64,000 nt of DNA, taken from positions 2,418,001 through 2,482,000 of the forward strand of contig NZ_JBFDTP010000002.1 in NCBI RefSeq assembly GCF_040719375.1, given 5' to 3'. The DNA comes from Clostridium sp. AN503. Lineage in GTDB: Bacteria; Bacillota; Clostridia; Lachnospirales; Lachnospiraceae. The translations under genes and the position numbers were made by a program. Positions 7,196 through 15,520 of the stretch are shown one piece after another. Position 1 is the first letter of the stretch, and every line of letters begins with the position of its first letter. Under the pieces are notes generated by a model. It searched no databases and had not been told where the DNA came from. It was given only the letters and a program-made list of their open reading frames with translations.

Positions 7196-7552
7196 TTAAA
7201 TGCCCTGTTCCTTAAAGTATTCCCGGAACCACAGCGCCTCCTCCAGAGTATTCTTCCATCCATATGTCTTCATATCCACCCGGTTGTCCCGGTCAGGATA
7301 TATGCCCTCTGCTTCCAACAGCCTCCTCTGGGTATCCGGCCCGTCAAAAGACTGCGCACCGGTCAAATAGCCTTTGGAATTGACTACCCGGTGTGCGGGC
7401 GCCTCCTTTCCTGCCAACCCGCGGTTCAAAGCATATCCGACCTGCCGAGCATTCCCCGGCATCCCGCAGAGAAGAGCAATCTGCCCGTAAGAAGATACAT
7501 TTCCTCGCGGAATTCCCCCGCAAACAACCTCAACCCGTTTATAAAAATCCAT
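7196..7552 (-). CDS. MGMT-family alkyltransferase-like protein lacking the acceptor Cys
   Basis: 118 aa matching the C-terminal DNA-binding domain of O6-methylguanine-DNA methyltransferase: IPRGNVSSYGQIA and the asparagine hinge in NARQVGYALNRG. In active enzymes the acceptor is PCHRV; here the motif is PAHRVV, so alkyl transfer is impossible. Proteins of this kind (alkyltransferase-like, ATL) bind alkylated guanine and hand it to nucleotide excision repair; that role is inferred here. ATG 7552 follows GGGGAGG and is preferred to 7582. Confidence 0.8.
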   Translation of the reverse strand: MDFYKRVEVVCGGIPRGNVSSYGQIALLCGMPGNARQVGYALNRGLAGKEAPAHRVVNSKGYLTGAQSFDGPDTQRRLLEAEGIYPDRDNRVDMKTYGWKNTLEEALWFREYFKEQGI

Positions 7553-7624
7553 ATTTCCTCCCCAAAATACCGCTGCAATCAAATATCCGTATGCCGCAAA
7601 ACGGCCTGCCGCGCCGGACCTCCA

Positions 7625-8992
7625 TCAGACTGCCTGCTTCTTCCTGATCTTCAGCTTGCTGAAAAACAGATAATACACCGCAAACAGCACCGTTGTAGTC
7701 ACCCAGGTCAGCGGATAGCTGAACATGATAGTGAAAATATTTCTGGAAAGCGGCACCACACACAGGATCCATATCACACGCAGCGCGCAGACTCCGAAAC
7801 AGCACAGCATCATGGGGATCCAGCAGTCTCCCACGCCCCGCAGCGCGCCGGAAAGGATCTCAATCGCTACATAGGTCACATAAACCGGAGACAAATAACG
7901 CATCATGGCAATCCCGATCTGGATCACATCTGCATCCGTCGTAAACAGCTCATAGCCGTAGACGCCCCAGTTATAGATCAGAACTGACATTCCCACAGAA
8001 GCGATCACGGACATGGCCATGCAGACCCGCACTCCGCTGCGCACCCGTTCATGCTTACCAGCCCCATAATTCTGGCCCACAAAGGTCGTGACTGCGATGC
8101 CAAAGGAACTCACCATCATCCAGAATACCGCATCGATCTTACTGTATGCCGTCCATGCAGCCACTGTATTGGTCCCAAGGGAGTTGATCCCCGTCTGAAT
8201 GATCACATTGGACGCCCCATACATGACCGACTGCAGTCCTGCCGGGAAACCAATCCGGATGATCCGCTTCAGCATCCGCTCATCCAGTCTGACCTGCGGC
8301 CATTCCAGGCGATACATGTCCTTAGTACGCATCAGGCAGACCACCACCAGCACTGCGCTCAGTACCTGTGACAGGATCGTAGCCAGTGCCGCCCCCAGAA
8401 CCTCCAGCTTGAAAACCACCACCAGGATCACGTCCAGAGCAATATTCACCAGACAGCTGGCCATCAGGAAATAGAGAGGCCTTCTGGAATCCCCCACAGC
8501 CCTTAAGATCGCTGCACCAGTATTATAGATCAGATTTCCTATGATACCTGCAAAATAAACGCGGATATAGAGCACCGACATATCCAGTACATCCTCCGGC
8601 GTGCCCATGGCTTCCAGCATCGCAGGCGCCAGCCAGATCCCCAGCACCATGATGACAGCTCCTGACAGGATGGAAAACGCTACTGCCGTATGCACCGCAT
8701 ACCCGACCATCTCCGGCCGCTTCGCCCCATAGTACTGGGAAATGATCACCGATGCGCCGGAAGAAAGGCCCACAAAAAAACCCACCACCATCTGAGTCAG
8801 CATACCCGTGGAACCGCCTACCGCCGAGAGTGCTTCCTTGCCCACAAACCTGCCCACGATCATGGCATCCGCCGCATTATAAAGCTGCTGAAAAAAAGTC
8901 CCGAACAGGATCGGGAAGAAAAACAACAGGATCTGCTGCCAGATAACCCCTTCTGTTATCTGATTCTGTCTGGCAATTTCCGTACGCTCCAT
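7625..8992 (-). CDS. MATE family efflux transporter
   Basis: 455 aa with about twelve membrane helices in two similar halves, the size and pattern of NorM/DinF-type multidrug and toxin extrusion proteins. These export cationic drugs or metabolites in exchange for Na+ or H+. Characteristic stretches include LFFFPILFGTFFQQLYNAAD near the N-terminus and GFPAGLQSVMYGASNVIIQ at the start of the second half. GAGGT lies upstream of ATG 8992. Divergent from a lipoprotein gene. The substrate cannot be told from sequence. Confidence 0.88.
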   Translation of the reverse strand: MERTEIARQNQITEGVIWQQILLFFFPILFGTFFQQLYNAADAMIVGRFVGKEALSAVGGSTGMLTQMVVGFFVGLSSGASVIISQYYGAKRPEMVGYAVHTAVAFSILSGAVIMVLGIWLAPAMLEAMGTPEDVLDMSVLYIRVYFAGIIGNLIYNTGAAILRAVGDSRRPLYFLMASCLVNIALDVILVVVFKLEVLGAALATILSQVLSAVLVVVCLMRTKDMYRLEWPQVRLDERMLKRIIRIGFPAGLQSVMYGASNVIIQTGINSLGTNTVAAWTAYSKIDAVFWMMVSSFGIAVTTFVGQNYGAGKHERVRSGVRVCMAMSVIASVGMSVLIYNWGVYGYELFTTDADVIQIGIAMMRYLSPVYVTYVAIEILSGALRGVGDCWIPMMLCCFGVCALRVIWILCVVPLSRNIFTIMFSYPLTWVTTTVLFAVYYLFFSKLKIRKKQAV

Positions 8993-9195
8993 ATATGTAA
9001 CCTCACCACATTTTTCATTTGTTTATCGCCGCAAATATCGTATACCAGGATTACTATAGCTCATTTCCCCATCTCAGTCAAGCATGGCCACGGTTATCTT
9101 CTTTAATCTTCTTTAATAAATAAAGCAAAATTAAAAATATCTTAAAGCATTCCTGTACAAGGCTTGATATAATACTCAAAATGGAGGTTTTTACT

Positions 9196-10104
9196 ATGCA
9201 AAAAGCTTATTTTCTGCTTGTGCTCGCCGCAGGGATACTATCCTTTTCCGGCTGCGCCGGCCCCAATATAAATGATCCCCATGGTACTACTGCAGAAAGC
9301 GTTTCCCTTTCCCAGGCCCCCGCCGTAGCTGCGGCTGCACCGGCAAACAGCAGCAGTTCAGCGTCCGAAGCCTCGCAGCAGGAAAAGGACGTCCTGCCCC
9401 AGATGATCTATATGAGAGACACCTGCATGACTTCTACCGGAAGAACAGCGGTCGTCACCTGCGGGACAGAAGACGGGACGATAGAAGTACTTGTTCCCCC
9501 CACAGAACGCCCGGCAGAAAATGGACAGGCCAACTTTGACTGCCAGGGCAGTTCCTACATCAGCCTTGCCGATGGAGCTGCCGCGGTACACCTTGACGGC
9601 TCCTATATTCTGTTCCTTGCCGACGACACAGTGGAATATCATGGAATTTACAAAAAGAAGAGCGATGTGTCGGAAGACACCTTAAAATGGCTGGATTTTT
9701 ACTATTCACTGCCGGAGTCAGGACGTGATGCCCTGTCCATGGTACCTTCCGAATTTGCAGGCGAGATGTTTCCCTCTGCTGCTGTAGCAGAGACCGATGC
9801 CGGCGACATCTCCTATCTGGACGCGCTTACTGAAGAAGAAGTCCTGCAGACAGAAGCCCTGGCACAACAGTATTTTATAGAAGATGCCCCTATGTTTGAA
9901 GGTGTGGACCAGATCTATCCTGTCACCGCCGATACCACCCTGTATGGCAATGCAGGTCTGGAAGGGGAATATTCCCTGGGCAACATTATCATCTACAAGG
10001 TACTGACCGTGAAGGACCGCAGGGACGGCAACCCTTTCCGGTTTATCAGTATTGCCCGCAATTCCAAATCTGACGATTGGAAAGTCATCAACTGCGGATA
10101 TTAA
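9196..10104 (+). CDS. Predicted lipoprotein of unknown function
   Basis: 302 aa from ATG 9196, chosen because TGGAGG lies just upstream (the frame opens at 9181). A signal peptide ends in the lipobox LSFSGC, so Cys should be lipidated and the protein anchored outside the membrane. A low-complexity Ala/Ser linker follows, then about 230 residues of soluble domain with repeated Asp/Glu/Tyr segments. No family is recognised. It is flanked by a clear terminator. Confidence 0.75.
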   Translation: MQKAYFLLVLAAGILSFSGCAGPNINDPHGTTAESVSLSQAPAVAAAAPANSSSSASEASQQEKDVLPQMIYMRDTCMTSTGRTAVVTCGTEDGTIEVLVPPTERPAENGQANFDCQGSSYISLADGAAAVHLDGSYILFLADDTVEYHGIYKKKSDVSEDTLKWLDFYYSLPESGRDALSMVPSEFAGEMFPSAAVAETDAGDISYLDALTEEEVLQTEALAQQYFIEDAPMFEGVDQIYPVTADTTLYGNAGLEGEYSLGNIIIYKVLTVKDRRDGNPFRFISIARNSKSDDWKVINCGY

Positions 10105-10163
10105 ACTGTTGGTACTGTTTTATTTTTCCGCTCTCTTATCCAGAATTGACGTTCATGTATCAG

Positions 10164-10209
10164 AAAAGGTGTCCCGCCCACATTTTGTGCAGGCGAAGAC
10201 ACCTTTTTA
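10164..10209 (+). terminator. Terminator between the lipoprotein gene and kdpE-like gene
   Basis: AAGGTGTC...CGCC...GGCG...GACACCTT forms a long stem with an internal bulge, followed by TTTTTATT on the plus strand. It lies between convergent genes and could serve both. Confidence 0.8.
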
Positions 10210-10906
10210 TTATTCCTTCATCCGGTATCCCACTCCGATCTCCGTAAAGATATAGTGCGGCTCCGCTGGATTCTTTTCCAGTTTCCGCCGGATATTTGCC
10301 ATATTCACCCTCAGGATCTGATTGTCCGTATCTGCATACGGCCCCCAGATATCTTTTAGGATAAAATCATACGTAAGCACCTTTCCTGCATTCCGGGCAA
10401 GCAGAGACACCAGCTTATACTCGATCTGGGTCAGATGAATGTCCTGCCCCTCCAAAGTCACAAGGCGCTTGTCAAAATCGATCACCAGTCCATCCCGGGA
10501 GTATACAGGTTTGGCTGACTGCATATTGCCTGTCTGCGCGCTGTGCCGCAGAGCCGTACGGATACGCGCAAGAAGCTCGTCTGAGCCAAAGGGCTTGGTA
10601 ATATAGTCATCCGCCCCCTTGTCCAGCGCCTCCACCTTTTCCTTCTCCTGGGTCCTGGCTGAGATCACAATCACAGGTACACTGGAAAAGCCGCGGATAC
10701 GCTCGGAGCACCTCCATACCGTCCACATCCGGCAGTCCCAGGTCCAGCAGGATCATATCCGGGTGATGGGATGTGCACAGGGACAGACCGGACATACCAT
10801 TCAGCGCCCGGACCGCCTTATAACCATTTGAAATCACAATCGTCTCGATATAATTACCAATATTCTTCTCATCCTCAACAATCAAAATCGTCTGTTTATT
10901 CATCAT
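10210..10906 (-). pseudogene. kdpE: KdpE-like response regulator with frameshift
   Basis: Two overlapping frames together make a complete OmpR-family regulator. The first frame (from 10906) gives the receiver domain start TILIVEDEKN and the phospho-acceptor in MILLDLGLPDVDG. The second gives VPVIVISARTQEKEKVEALD, the KPF switch segment, and a winged-helix domain ending ENPAEPHYIFTEIGVGYRMKE-like. They join near 10697-10701, where one extra base between DGMEVLR and IRGFSS shifts the frame. Its start overlaps the end of the kinase gene. Either the gene is broken in this strain or the base is a sequencing error. Confidence 0.8.
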
Positions 10907-12011
10907 CTTCTTTTCCCTCTCCCAATGGTAATGTAAAAACAAATTCCGCTCCCCGCTCCCGGTTGGCTGCCTCGATCGTCCCGTGGTGTGCTGTGATAAT
11001 GGTCTTGCAGATCGTCAGTCCAATACCCATGCCCTTGTGAGAATCCCCACTGGCGTTGCGCTCCATACCACAGCCGTCGAATATTGTATCCAGGCGCTGA
11101 GGATCTATCCCCTTTCCATAATCCCGTATATGGAATTCCACAAATCCCTCTTCTTTTTCCACATACAGCTCGACCGCATCCTCTACTCCCGAATGGTAAA
11201 CTGCATTCTCCAACAGATTGATGATAACCTGCTCGATCAACATAGCGTCCATCGGCACCATCAGGAATTCATCTGGAACATGCACTTCTACCCGCGCCTT
11301 CGGCAAACGTCTGCGGAGCCGCTGCACCGCCTCTGAAACCACTTCCTCCAAAGGCTCCGGGCTGGTGCTTACCCGCGCATCCCCTACTCGGATCCGCGTT
11401 ACCGAAAGCAGATTTTCCACCATATTGAGCAGCCAGTTAGCATCCTCACGGATGCTGTCTACCATCTCGGCCTTTTTCTCCCGGCTCAGTTTCGACTCAT
11501 TATCCAGATATGTATTGGCGAGACCGATGATACTGGTCAGAGGAGTCCGAAGATCATGGGATACTGCGCGCAGCAGATTGGCGCGCATGGTCTCCTTTTC
11601 CGCTTCCATCAACAGCTTTTCCCGTTCATTTAGCATCTGGCTCTGTTTCTTAAACTTGGTAGTCATTGTGCTGGTAATGCCAGACACCAGCATCATTCCC
11701 ACAAAAGTTACCGGATATCCGTCTATGGTAAAATTCAGATTCATATAGGGATAAGTAAACACATAATTCACAAAGATAACACCAAACACAGCCGCCACGA
11801 TCCCCGGTATATATCCCACCGTATAGCGCGCCACCATCATCACTGCCAGCACATAGATAATAGCCACCGTGGTAGAGTTCCTGCTGTAATGGAAAAATGC
11901 CTGTGCCACCAGGGTAGAAATTCCCATGATCGCTACTGTGACACCTATATTGGTGAGGAGGGTGCGTTTATCCATCCGGGATTTTTCTTCCCTGTGCTTT
12001 CTCCTGTCCAT
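10896..12011 (-). CDS. KdpD-like sensor histidine kinase without the N-terminal KdpD domain
   Basis: 371-aa membrane histidine kinase. About residues 18-115 form the four-helix DUF4118 membrane module of KdpD. A linker helix leads to the H-box AVSHDLRTPLTSIIG, then the N-box INLLENAVYHS and the G-boxes DYGKGID and GMGIGLTICKTI. Full KdpD (about 900 aa) also has a cytoplasmic N-terminal sensor and USP domain; both are missing, as in several Clostridia proteins. No kdpFABC genes are visible, so potassium sensing is only a possibility. Its partner, the downstream regulator, is frameshifted here. Confidence 0.82.
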   Translation of the reverse strand: MDRRKHREEKSRMDKRTLLTNIGVTVAIMGISTLVAQAFFHYSRNSTTVAIIYVLAVMMVARYTVGYIPGIVAAVFGVIFVNYVFTYPYMNLNFTIDGYPVTFVGMMLVSGITSTMTTKFKKQSQMLNEREKLLMEAEKETMRANLLRAVSHDLRTPLTSIIGLANTYLDNESKLSREKKAEMVDSIREDANWLLNMVENLLSVTRIRVGDARVSTSPEPLEEVVSEAVQRLRRRLPKARVEVHVPDEFLMVPMDAMLIEQVIINLLENAVYHSGVEDAVELYVEKEEGFVEFHIRDYGKGIDPQRLDTIFDGCGMERNASGDSHKGMGIGLTICKTIITAHHGTIEAANRERGAEFVFTLPLGEGKEDDE

Positions 12012-12070
12012 GACTCTCTCCTGTCCATATCGACAACGCTTTATGATATCAGCCGCCGTTTTTTCACATC

Positions 12071-12104
12071 AAAAATGGGACAGAAAGCTAACAGCTCCTG
12101 TCCC
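12071..12104 (-). terminator. Terminator after tpiA
   Basis: On the minus strand GGGACAG (12104-12098) pairs with CTGTCCC (12083-12077), followed by ATTTTT. It is 39 bases past the tpiA stop and closes the glycolytic set. Confidence 0.85.
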
Positions 12105-12142
12105 AATCCATTTTACTACAAATCTTAATCCATGTACATAAA

Positions 12143-12895
12143 TTATTTGTTATAATTTACGATTGCACCAAAATCCGGTTTTAAGGAAGCTCCGCCAACC
12201 AGGCCGCCGTCGATGTCTGCCTGAGCAAACAGCTCCGGTGCGCTGGATGCAGATACAGAACCGCCGTACTGGATGCGGACAGCTGCTGCAGTGGCTTCAT
12301 CATAAATCTCGCCGATGCACACACGGATCGCTGCACATACTTCCTGTGCCTGCTCTGTGGTCGCTACCTTGCCTGTTCCGATCGCCCAGATCGGCTCATA
12401 AGCGATCACAGCAGTCTTGGCCTGATCTGCAGTCACATTCAGGAAAGCGATCTTGATCTGCTGACGGATCCAGTCGATCGTGATCCCCTGCTCTCTCTGG
12501 GTCAGGCTCTCGCCGCAGCAGATGATCGGGGTCAAGCCGTGCTCAAATGCCTTCAGGACTTTCTTATTTACGGTCTCATCGGTCTCTGCAAAGTACTCTC
12601 TGCGCTCAGAATGTCCAATGATCACATATTTAACGCCTGCATCCACAAGCATAGCCGGAGAGATCTCGCCGGTATAGGCACCCTTCTCCTCATAGTACAT
12701 ATTTTCTGCACCAATGTTGATATTGGTTCCCTTTGCAGCCTCCATTGCCGGAATAATGTCGATAGCCGGCACACAGAACACCACGTCAACCTCGTCGTTT
12801 GCAACCAGCGGTTTTAAAGTCTCAACCAGGCCAACTGCCTCGGACGGCGTCATGTTCATCTTCCAGTTGCCTGCAATGATTTTCTTTCTGGACAT
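12143..12895 (-). CDS. tpiA: Triosephosphate isomerase
   Basis: 250-aa TIM-barrel enzyme that interconverts dihydroxyacetone phosphate and glyceraldehyde 3-phosphate in glycolysis. All catalytic parts are visible: GNWKMN with the lysine at about residue 13, the electrophilic His in IGHSERR, the base Glu in AYEPIWAIGTGKVAT and the phosphate-binding GGSV near the end. Length is standard. It follows pgk by 48 bp and is the last gene of the gap-pgk-tpiA group. Confidence 0.98.
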   Translation of the reverse strand: MSRKKIIAGNWKMNMTPSEAVGLVETLKPLVANDEVDVVFCVPAIDIIPAMEAAKGTNINIGAENMYYEEKGAYTGEISPAMLVDAGVKYVIIGHSERREYFAETDETVNKKVLKAFEHGLTPIICCGESLTQREQGITIDWIRQQIKIAFLNVTADQAKTAVIAYEPIWAIGTGKVATTEQAQEVCAAIRVCIGEIYDEATAAAVRIQYGGSVSASSAPELFAQADIDGGLVGGASLKPDFGAIVNYNK

Positions 12896-12943
12896 ATTGT
12901 TTATTCTCCCTTTTGATTGTATTGAAGATCAATGTTCAATGCG

Positions 12944-14155
12944 TCAGCGCGCATCTGCTGCTGCTACGCCCGGAAGCTCCTTGCCCTCTAAGAACTCTAA
13001 GGAAGCACCGCCGCCGGTGGAAATATGGGTCATCTTGTCTGCAAAGCCCAGTCTCTTAACTGCATTTACAGAATCGCCGCCGCCGATCACGGTGGTTGCA
13101 TCCTGAAGCTCAGCTACTGCACGGCAGATCTCCAGAGTACCCTCTGCGAAGTTGGAGAACTCAAATACGCCCATCGGCCCATTCCAAACTACGGTCTTGG
13201 CGCCTTCTAAAGCCTTCTTGTACAGCTCGATGGTCTTCGGTCCGATATCAAAGCCTGACCAGCCTGCATCGATGGTCTCCACCACCTTGCGCTCAGTATC
13301 GTTGGAGAACTCTTTGCCCTCTACATGGTCAACCGGCAGGAGCAGGTTCACGCCTTTGTCTTTTGCTTTCTGGATCATCTCCAGAGCATAGTCTAACTTG
13401 TCCGCCTCGCACAGGGAATTACCGATCTCCTGACCCTGTGCCTTTGCGAAGGTATATGCCATACCGCCGCCGATGATCAGGGTATCTACCTTATCGAGCA
13501 GGTTGTTGATCACGTTGATCTTGTCGGATACTTTCGCACCGCCCAGGATTGCCACAAACGGGCGAACCGGGTTCTCAACAGCTTCGCCTAAGAACTTGAT
13601 CTCTTTCTCCATCAGATAGCCAACCACGTTCTCCTTGCAGCATTTTGCAACGCCGACGTTGGAGCAGTGAGCTCTGTGAGCGGTACCGAATGCATCGTTT
13701 ACAAAGATGCCGTCGCACAGGGATGCCAGCTCTTTTGCATAATCCTCAGCAGCCGGGTCCTTGCCGTACTTGGTCTCTTCGCCGCGGTAACGGGTATTCT
13801 GGAGCAGCAGCACCTCGCCGTCCTTCAACTCCTCAGCCATCTTCTGGGTCTCCGGGCCGGTAACCTTCGGATCATCAGCAAACTTTACGGTAACGCCCAA
13901 TCTCTCAGACAGTGCCGGAGCAACCGGCGCCAGGCTCATCTCCGGAAGCGGCTCACCCTTCGGCTTGCCCAAATGGGAACACAGGATCACACGGGCGCCC
14001 TGGTCAAGAAGCTTCTTGATCGTCGGGATCGCGCCGTCGATACGGTTATAGTTCTGGATAACGCCCTCTTTTAACGGAACGTTGAAATCGCAGCGTACCA
14101 GGACTCTCTTGCCCTGTAAATCTTTTAAATCGTCAACAGTTTTTTTGTTCAACAT
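12944..14155 (-). CDS. pgk: Phosphoglycerate kinase
   Basis: 403-aa glycolytic kinase making ATP from 1,3-bisphosphoglycerate. The N-terminal substrate domain shows VLVRCDFNVPLKEG, SHLGKPKG and the basic-patch residues in NTRYRGEE. The C-terminal nucleotide domain has AILGGAKVSDKI, GGGMAYTF and the glycine-rich VIGGGDSVNAV followed by HISTGGGASLEFLEGK. Full length and no disrupted motifs. It lies between gap and tpiA, but a strong terminator and hairpins separate it from gap, so pgk may also have its own promoter. Confidence 0.98.
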   Translation of the reverse strand: MLNKKTVDDLKDLQGKRVLVRCDFNVPLKEGVIQNYNRIDGAIPTIKKLLDQGARVILCSHLGKPKGEPLPEMSLAPVAPALSERLGVTVKFADDPKVTGPETQKMAEELKDGEVLLLQNTRYRGEETKYGKDPAAEDYAKELASLCDGIFVNDAFGTAHRAHCSNVGVAKCCKENVVGYLMEKEIKFLGEAVENPVRPFVAILGGAKVSDKINVINNLLDKVDTLIIGGGMAYTFAKAQGQEIGNSLCEADKLDYALEMIQKAKDKGVNLLLPVDHVEGKEFSNDTERKVVETIDAGWSGFDIGPKTIELYKKALEGAKTVVWNGPMGVFEFSNFAEGTLEICRAVAELQDATTVIGGGDSVNAVKRLGFADKMTHISTGGGASLEFLEGKELPGVAAADAR

Positions 14156-14194
14156 AGTGTTGCCCCTTTCTTGTATACAATATTCTTTTACATC

Positions 14195-14228
14195 AGAAAA
14201 AGGTCCGGTCCTTTTTAGACCGGACCCT
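14195..14228 (-). terminator. Terminator between gap and pgk
   Basis: On the minus strand GGGTCCGGTC pairs with GACCGGACC across an 8-base loop and runs into TTTTT. It should end most transcripts coming from gap. Confidence 0.88.
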
Positions 14229-14265
14229 TATTGAGTCTTAACTGTATGATGATAATGATGTTCCA

Positions 14266-14356
14266 CCCGACTAAGGCTCGAAAGAACCTCGCCAAGTCTC
14301 GGGAACAGCTTTCACACTAACCTCACCTTTCGCCTGACGGCTCGGGTTCGCCAAGT
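14266..14356 (-). other. Repeated hairpins in the gap-pgk spacer
   Basis: On the minus strand the motif ACTTGGCGA...GAGCC occurs twice: a short version at 14356-14339 and a longer one inside 14303-14266. In the longer copy CCCGAGACT pairs with AGTCGGG and GGC pairs with GCC around a small loop. The two copies share sequence and fold, so this looks like a duplicated RNA hairpin in the 3' region of the gap transcript. Role unknown. Confidence 0.45.
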
Positions 14357-14365
14357 GTTCAATAC

Positions 14366-15394
14366 TTACAGCTCAGCGAAGTACTTAATGGTGCGAACCA
14401 TCTGGCTGGTGTAAGAATTCTCATTGTCATACCAGGAAACAACCTGTACCTGATATAAATCATCGCCAATCTTGGAAACCATGGTCTGGGTTGCATCGAA
14501 CAGGGAACCGAACTTCATGCCGATAACGTCAGAAGAAACGATCGGATCCTCATTGTAGCCGAAGGATGCAGAAGCTGCTGCCTTCATAGCTGCGTTGATG
14601 CCCTCTTTGGTCACGTCAGCGCCCTTAACCACTGCGGTTAAGATGGTGGTGGAACCGGTCGGTACCGGAACACGCTGTGCAGAACCGATCAGCTTGCCGT
14701 TCAGCTCCGGAATAACCAGGCCGATTGCTTTTGCTGCGCCGGTGGAGTTCGGAACGATGTTAGCTGCGCCAGCTCTTGCTCTGCGCAGATCGCCTTTTCT
14801 GTGCGGGCCATCCAGGATCATCTGGTCGCCGGTGTATGCATGAATGGTGCTCATGATACCAGACTGGATCGGAGCATAATCATTCAGAGCCTTAGCCATC
14901 GGAGCCAGGCAGTTGGTGGTACAGGAAGCTGCGGAAATGATGGTGTCATCCTTGGTCAGAACGTTCTCATTTACGCTGAATACGATAGTCGGCAGATCGT
15001 TGCCAGCCGGTGCGGAGATAACAACCTTCTTAGCGCCTGCATCGATATGAGCCTGAGACTTGTCCTTAGAGCAGTAGAAACCGGTACACTCTAATACTAC
15101 GTCAACGCCAACCTCTGCCCACGGAAGATCTGCTGCGTTCTTCTCTGCGTAGATCTTGATCTCTTTGCCGTCTACAGTGATGGAACCCTCGCCAGCCTCT
15201 ACAGTGTGCAGGCCCTCGCCCAAACGTCCGCAGTAGCCGCCCTGAGCGGTATCATATTTTAATAAGTGAGCCAACATCTTCGGATCGGTTAAATCATTGA
15301 TAGCTACTACCTCATAACCCTCTGCTCCAAACATCTGTCTGAAAGCCAGACGGCCGATACGACCAAAACCATTGATTGCTACTTTTACTGCCAT
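14366..15394 (-). CDS. gap: Glyceraldehyde-3-phosphate dehydrogenase
   Basis: 342-aa NAD-dependent glycolytic dehydrogenase that oxidises glyceraldehyde 3-phosphate to 1,3-bisphosphoglycerate. The N-terminal Rossmann motif INGFGRIGRL is followed by NDL, typical of NAD preference. The active-site cysteine is in SAASCTTNCLAPM at about residue 158, the general-base His in the following HAYTGDQ segment, and RVPVPTGS is intact. AGGAGGAA lies upstream of ATG 15394. Possible Rex sites overlap its promoter. Confidence 0.98.
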   Translation of the reverse strand: MAVKVAINGFGRIGRLAFRQMFGAEGYEVVAINDLTDPKMLAHLLKYDTAQGGYCGRLGEGLHTVEAGEGSITVDGKEIKIYAEKNAADLPWAEVGVDVVLECTGFYCSKDKSQAHIDAGAKKVVISAPAGNDLPTIVFSVNENVLTKDDTIISAASCTTNCLAPMAKALNDYAPIQSGIMSTIHAYTGDQMILDGPHRKGDLRRARAGAANIVPNSTGAAKAIGLVIPELNGKLIGSAQRVPVPTGSTTILTAVVKGADVTKEGINAAMKAAASASFGYNEDPIVSSDVIGMKFGSLFDATQTMVSKIGDDLYQVQVVSWYDNENSYTSQMVRTIKYFAEL

Positions 15395-15411
15395 GATTCA
15401 TTCCTCCTACA

Positions 15412-15447
15412 TTGTTAAAAATTTAATGATTGTTAAATTATAATCAA
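15412..15447 (-). promoter_or_regulatory. gap promoter region with two Rex-like sites
   Basis: A minus-strand -10 TATAAT sits at 15442-15437. Overlapping it is TTGTTAAATTATAATCAA (15430-15447), 12 of 14 defined bases of the Rex consensus TTGTTAA-N4-TTAACAA. A weaker copy, TTGTTAAAAATTTAATGA, lies at 15412-15429. Rex represses gap and fermentative genes in many Clostridia according to NADH/NAD ratio; that it does so here is inferred. Confidence 0.4.
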
Positions 15448-15520
15448 CCTACCTTCTATTTTACCTAATTATACATAAAATAGCAAGAGGTTTTTTCCTA
15501 TTTTACGAACTCTTTAAAAA

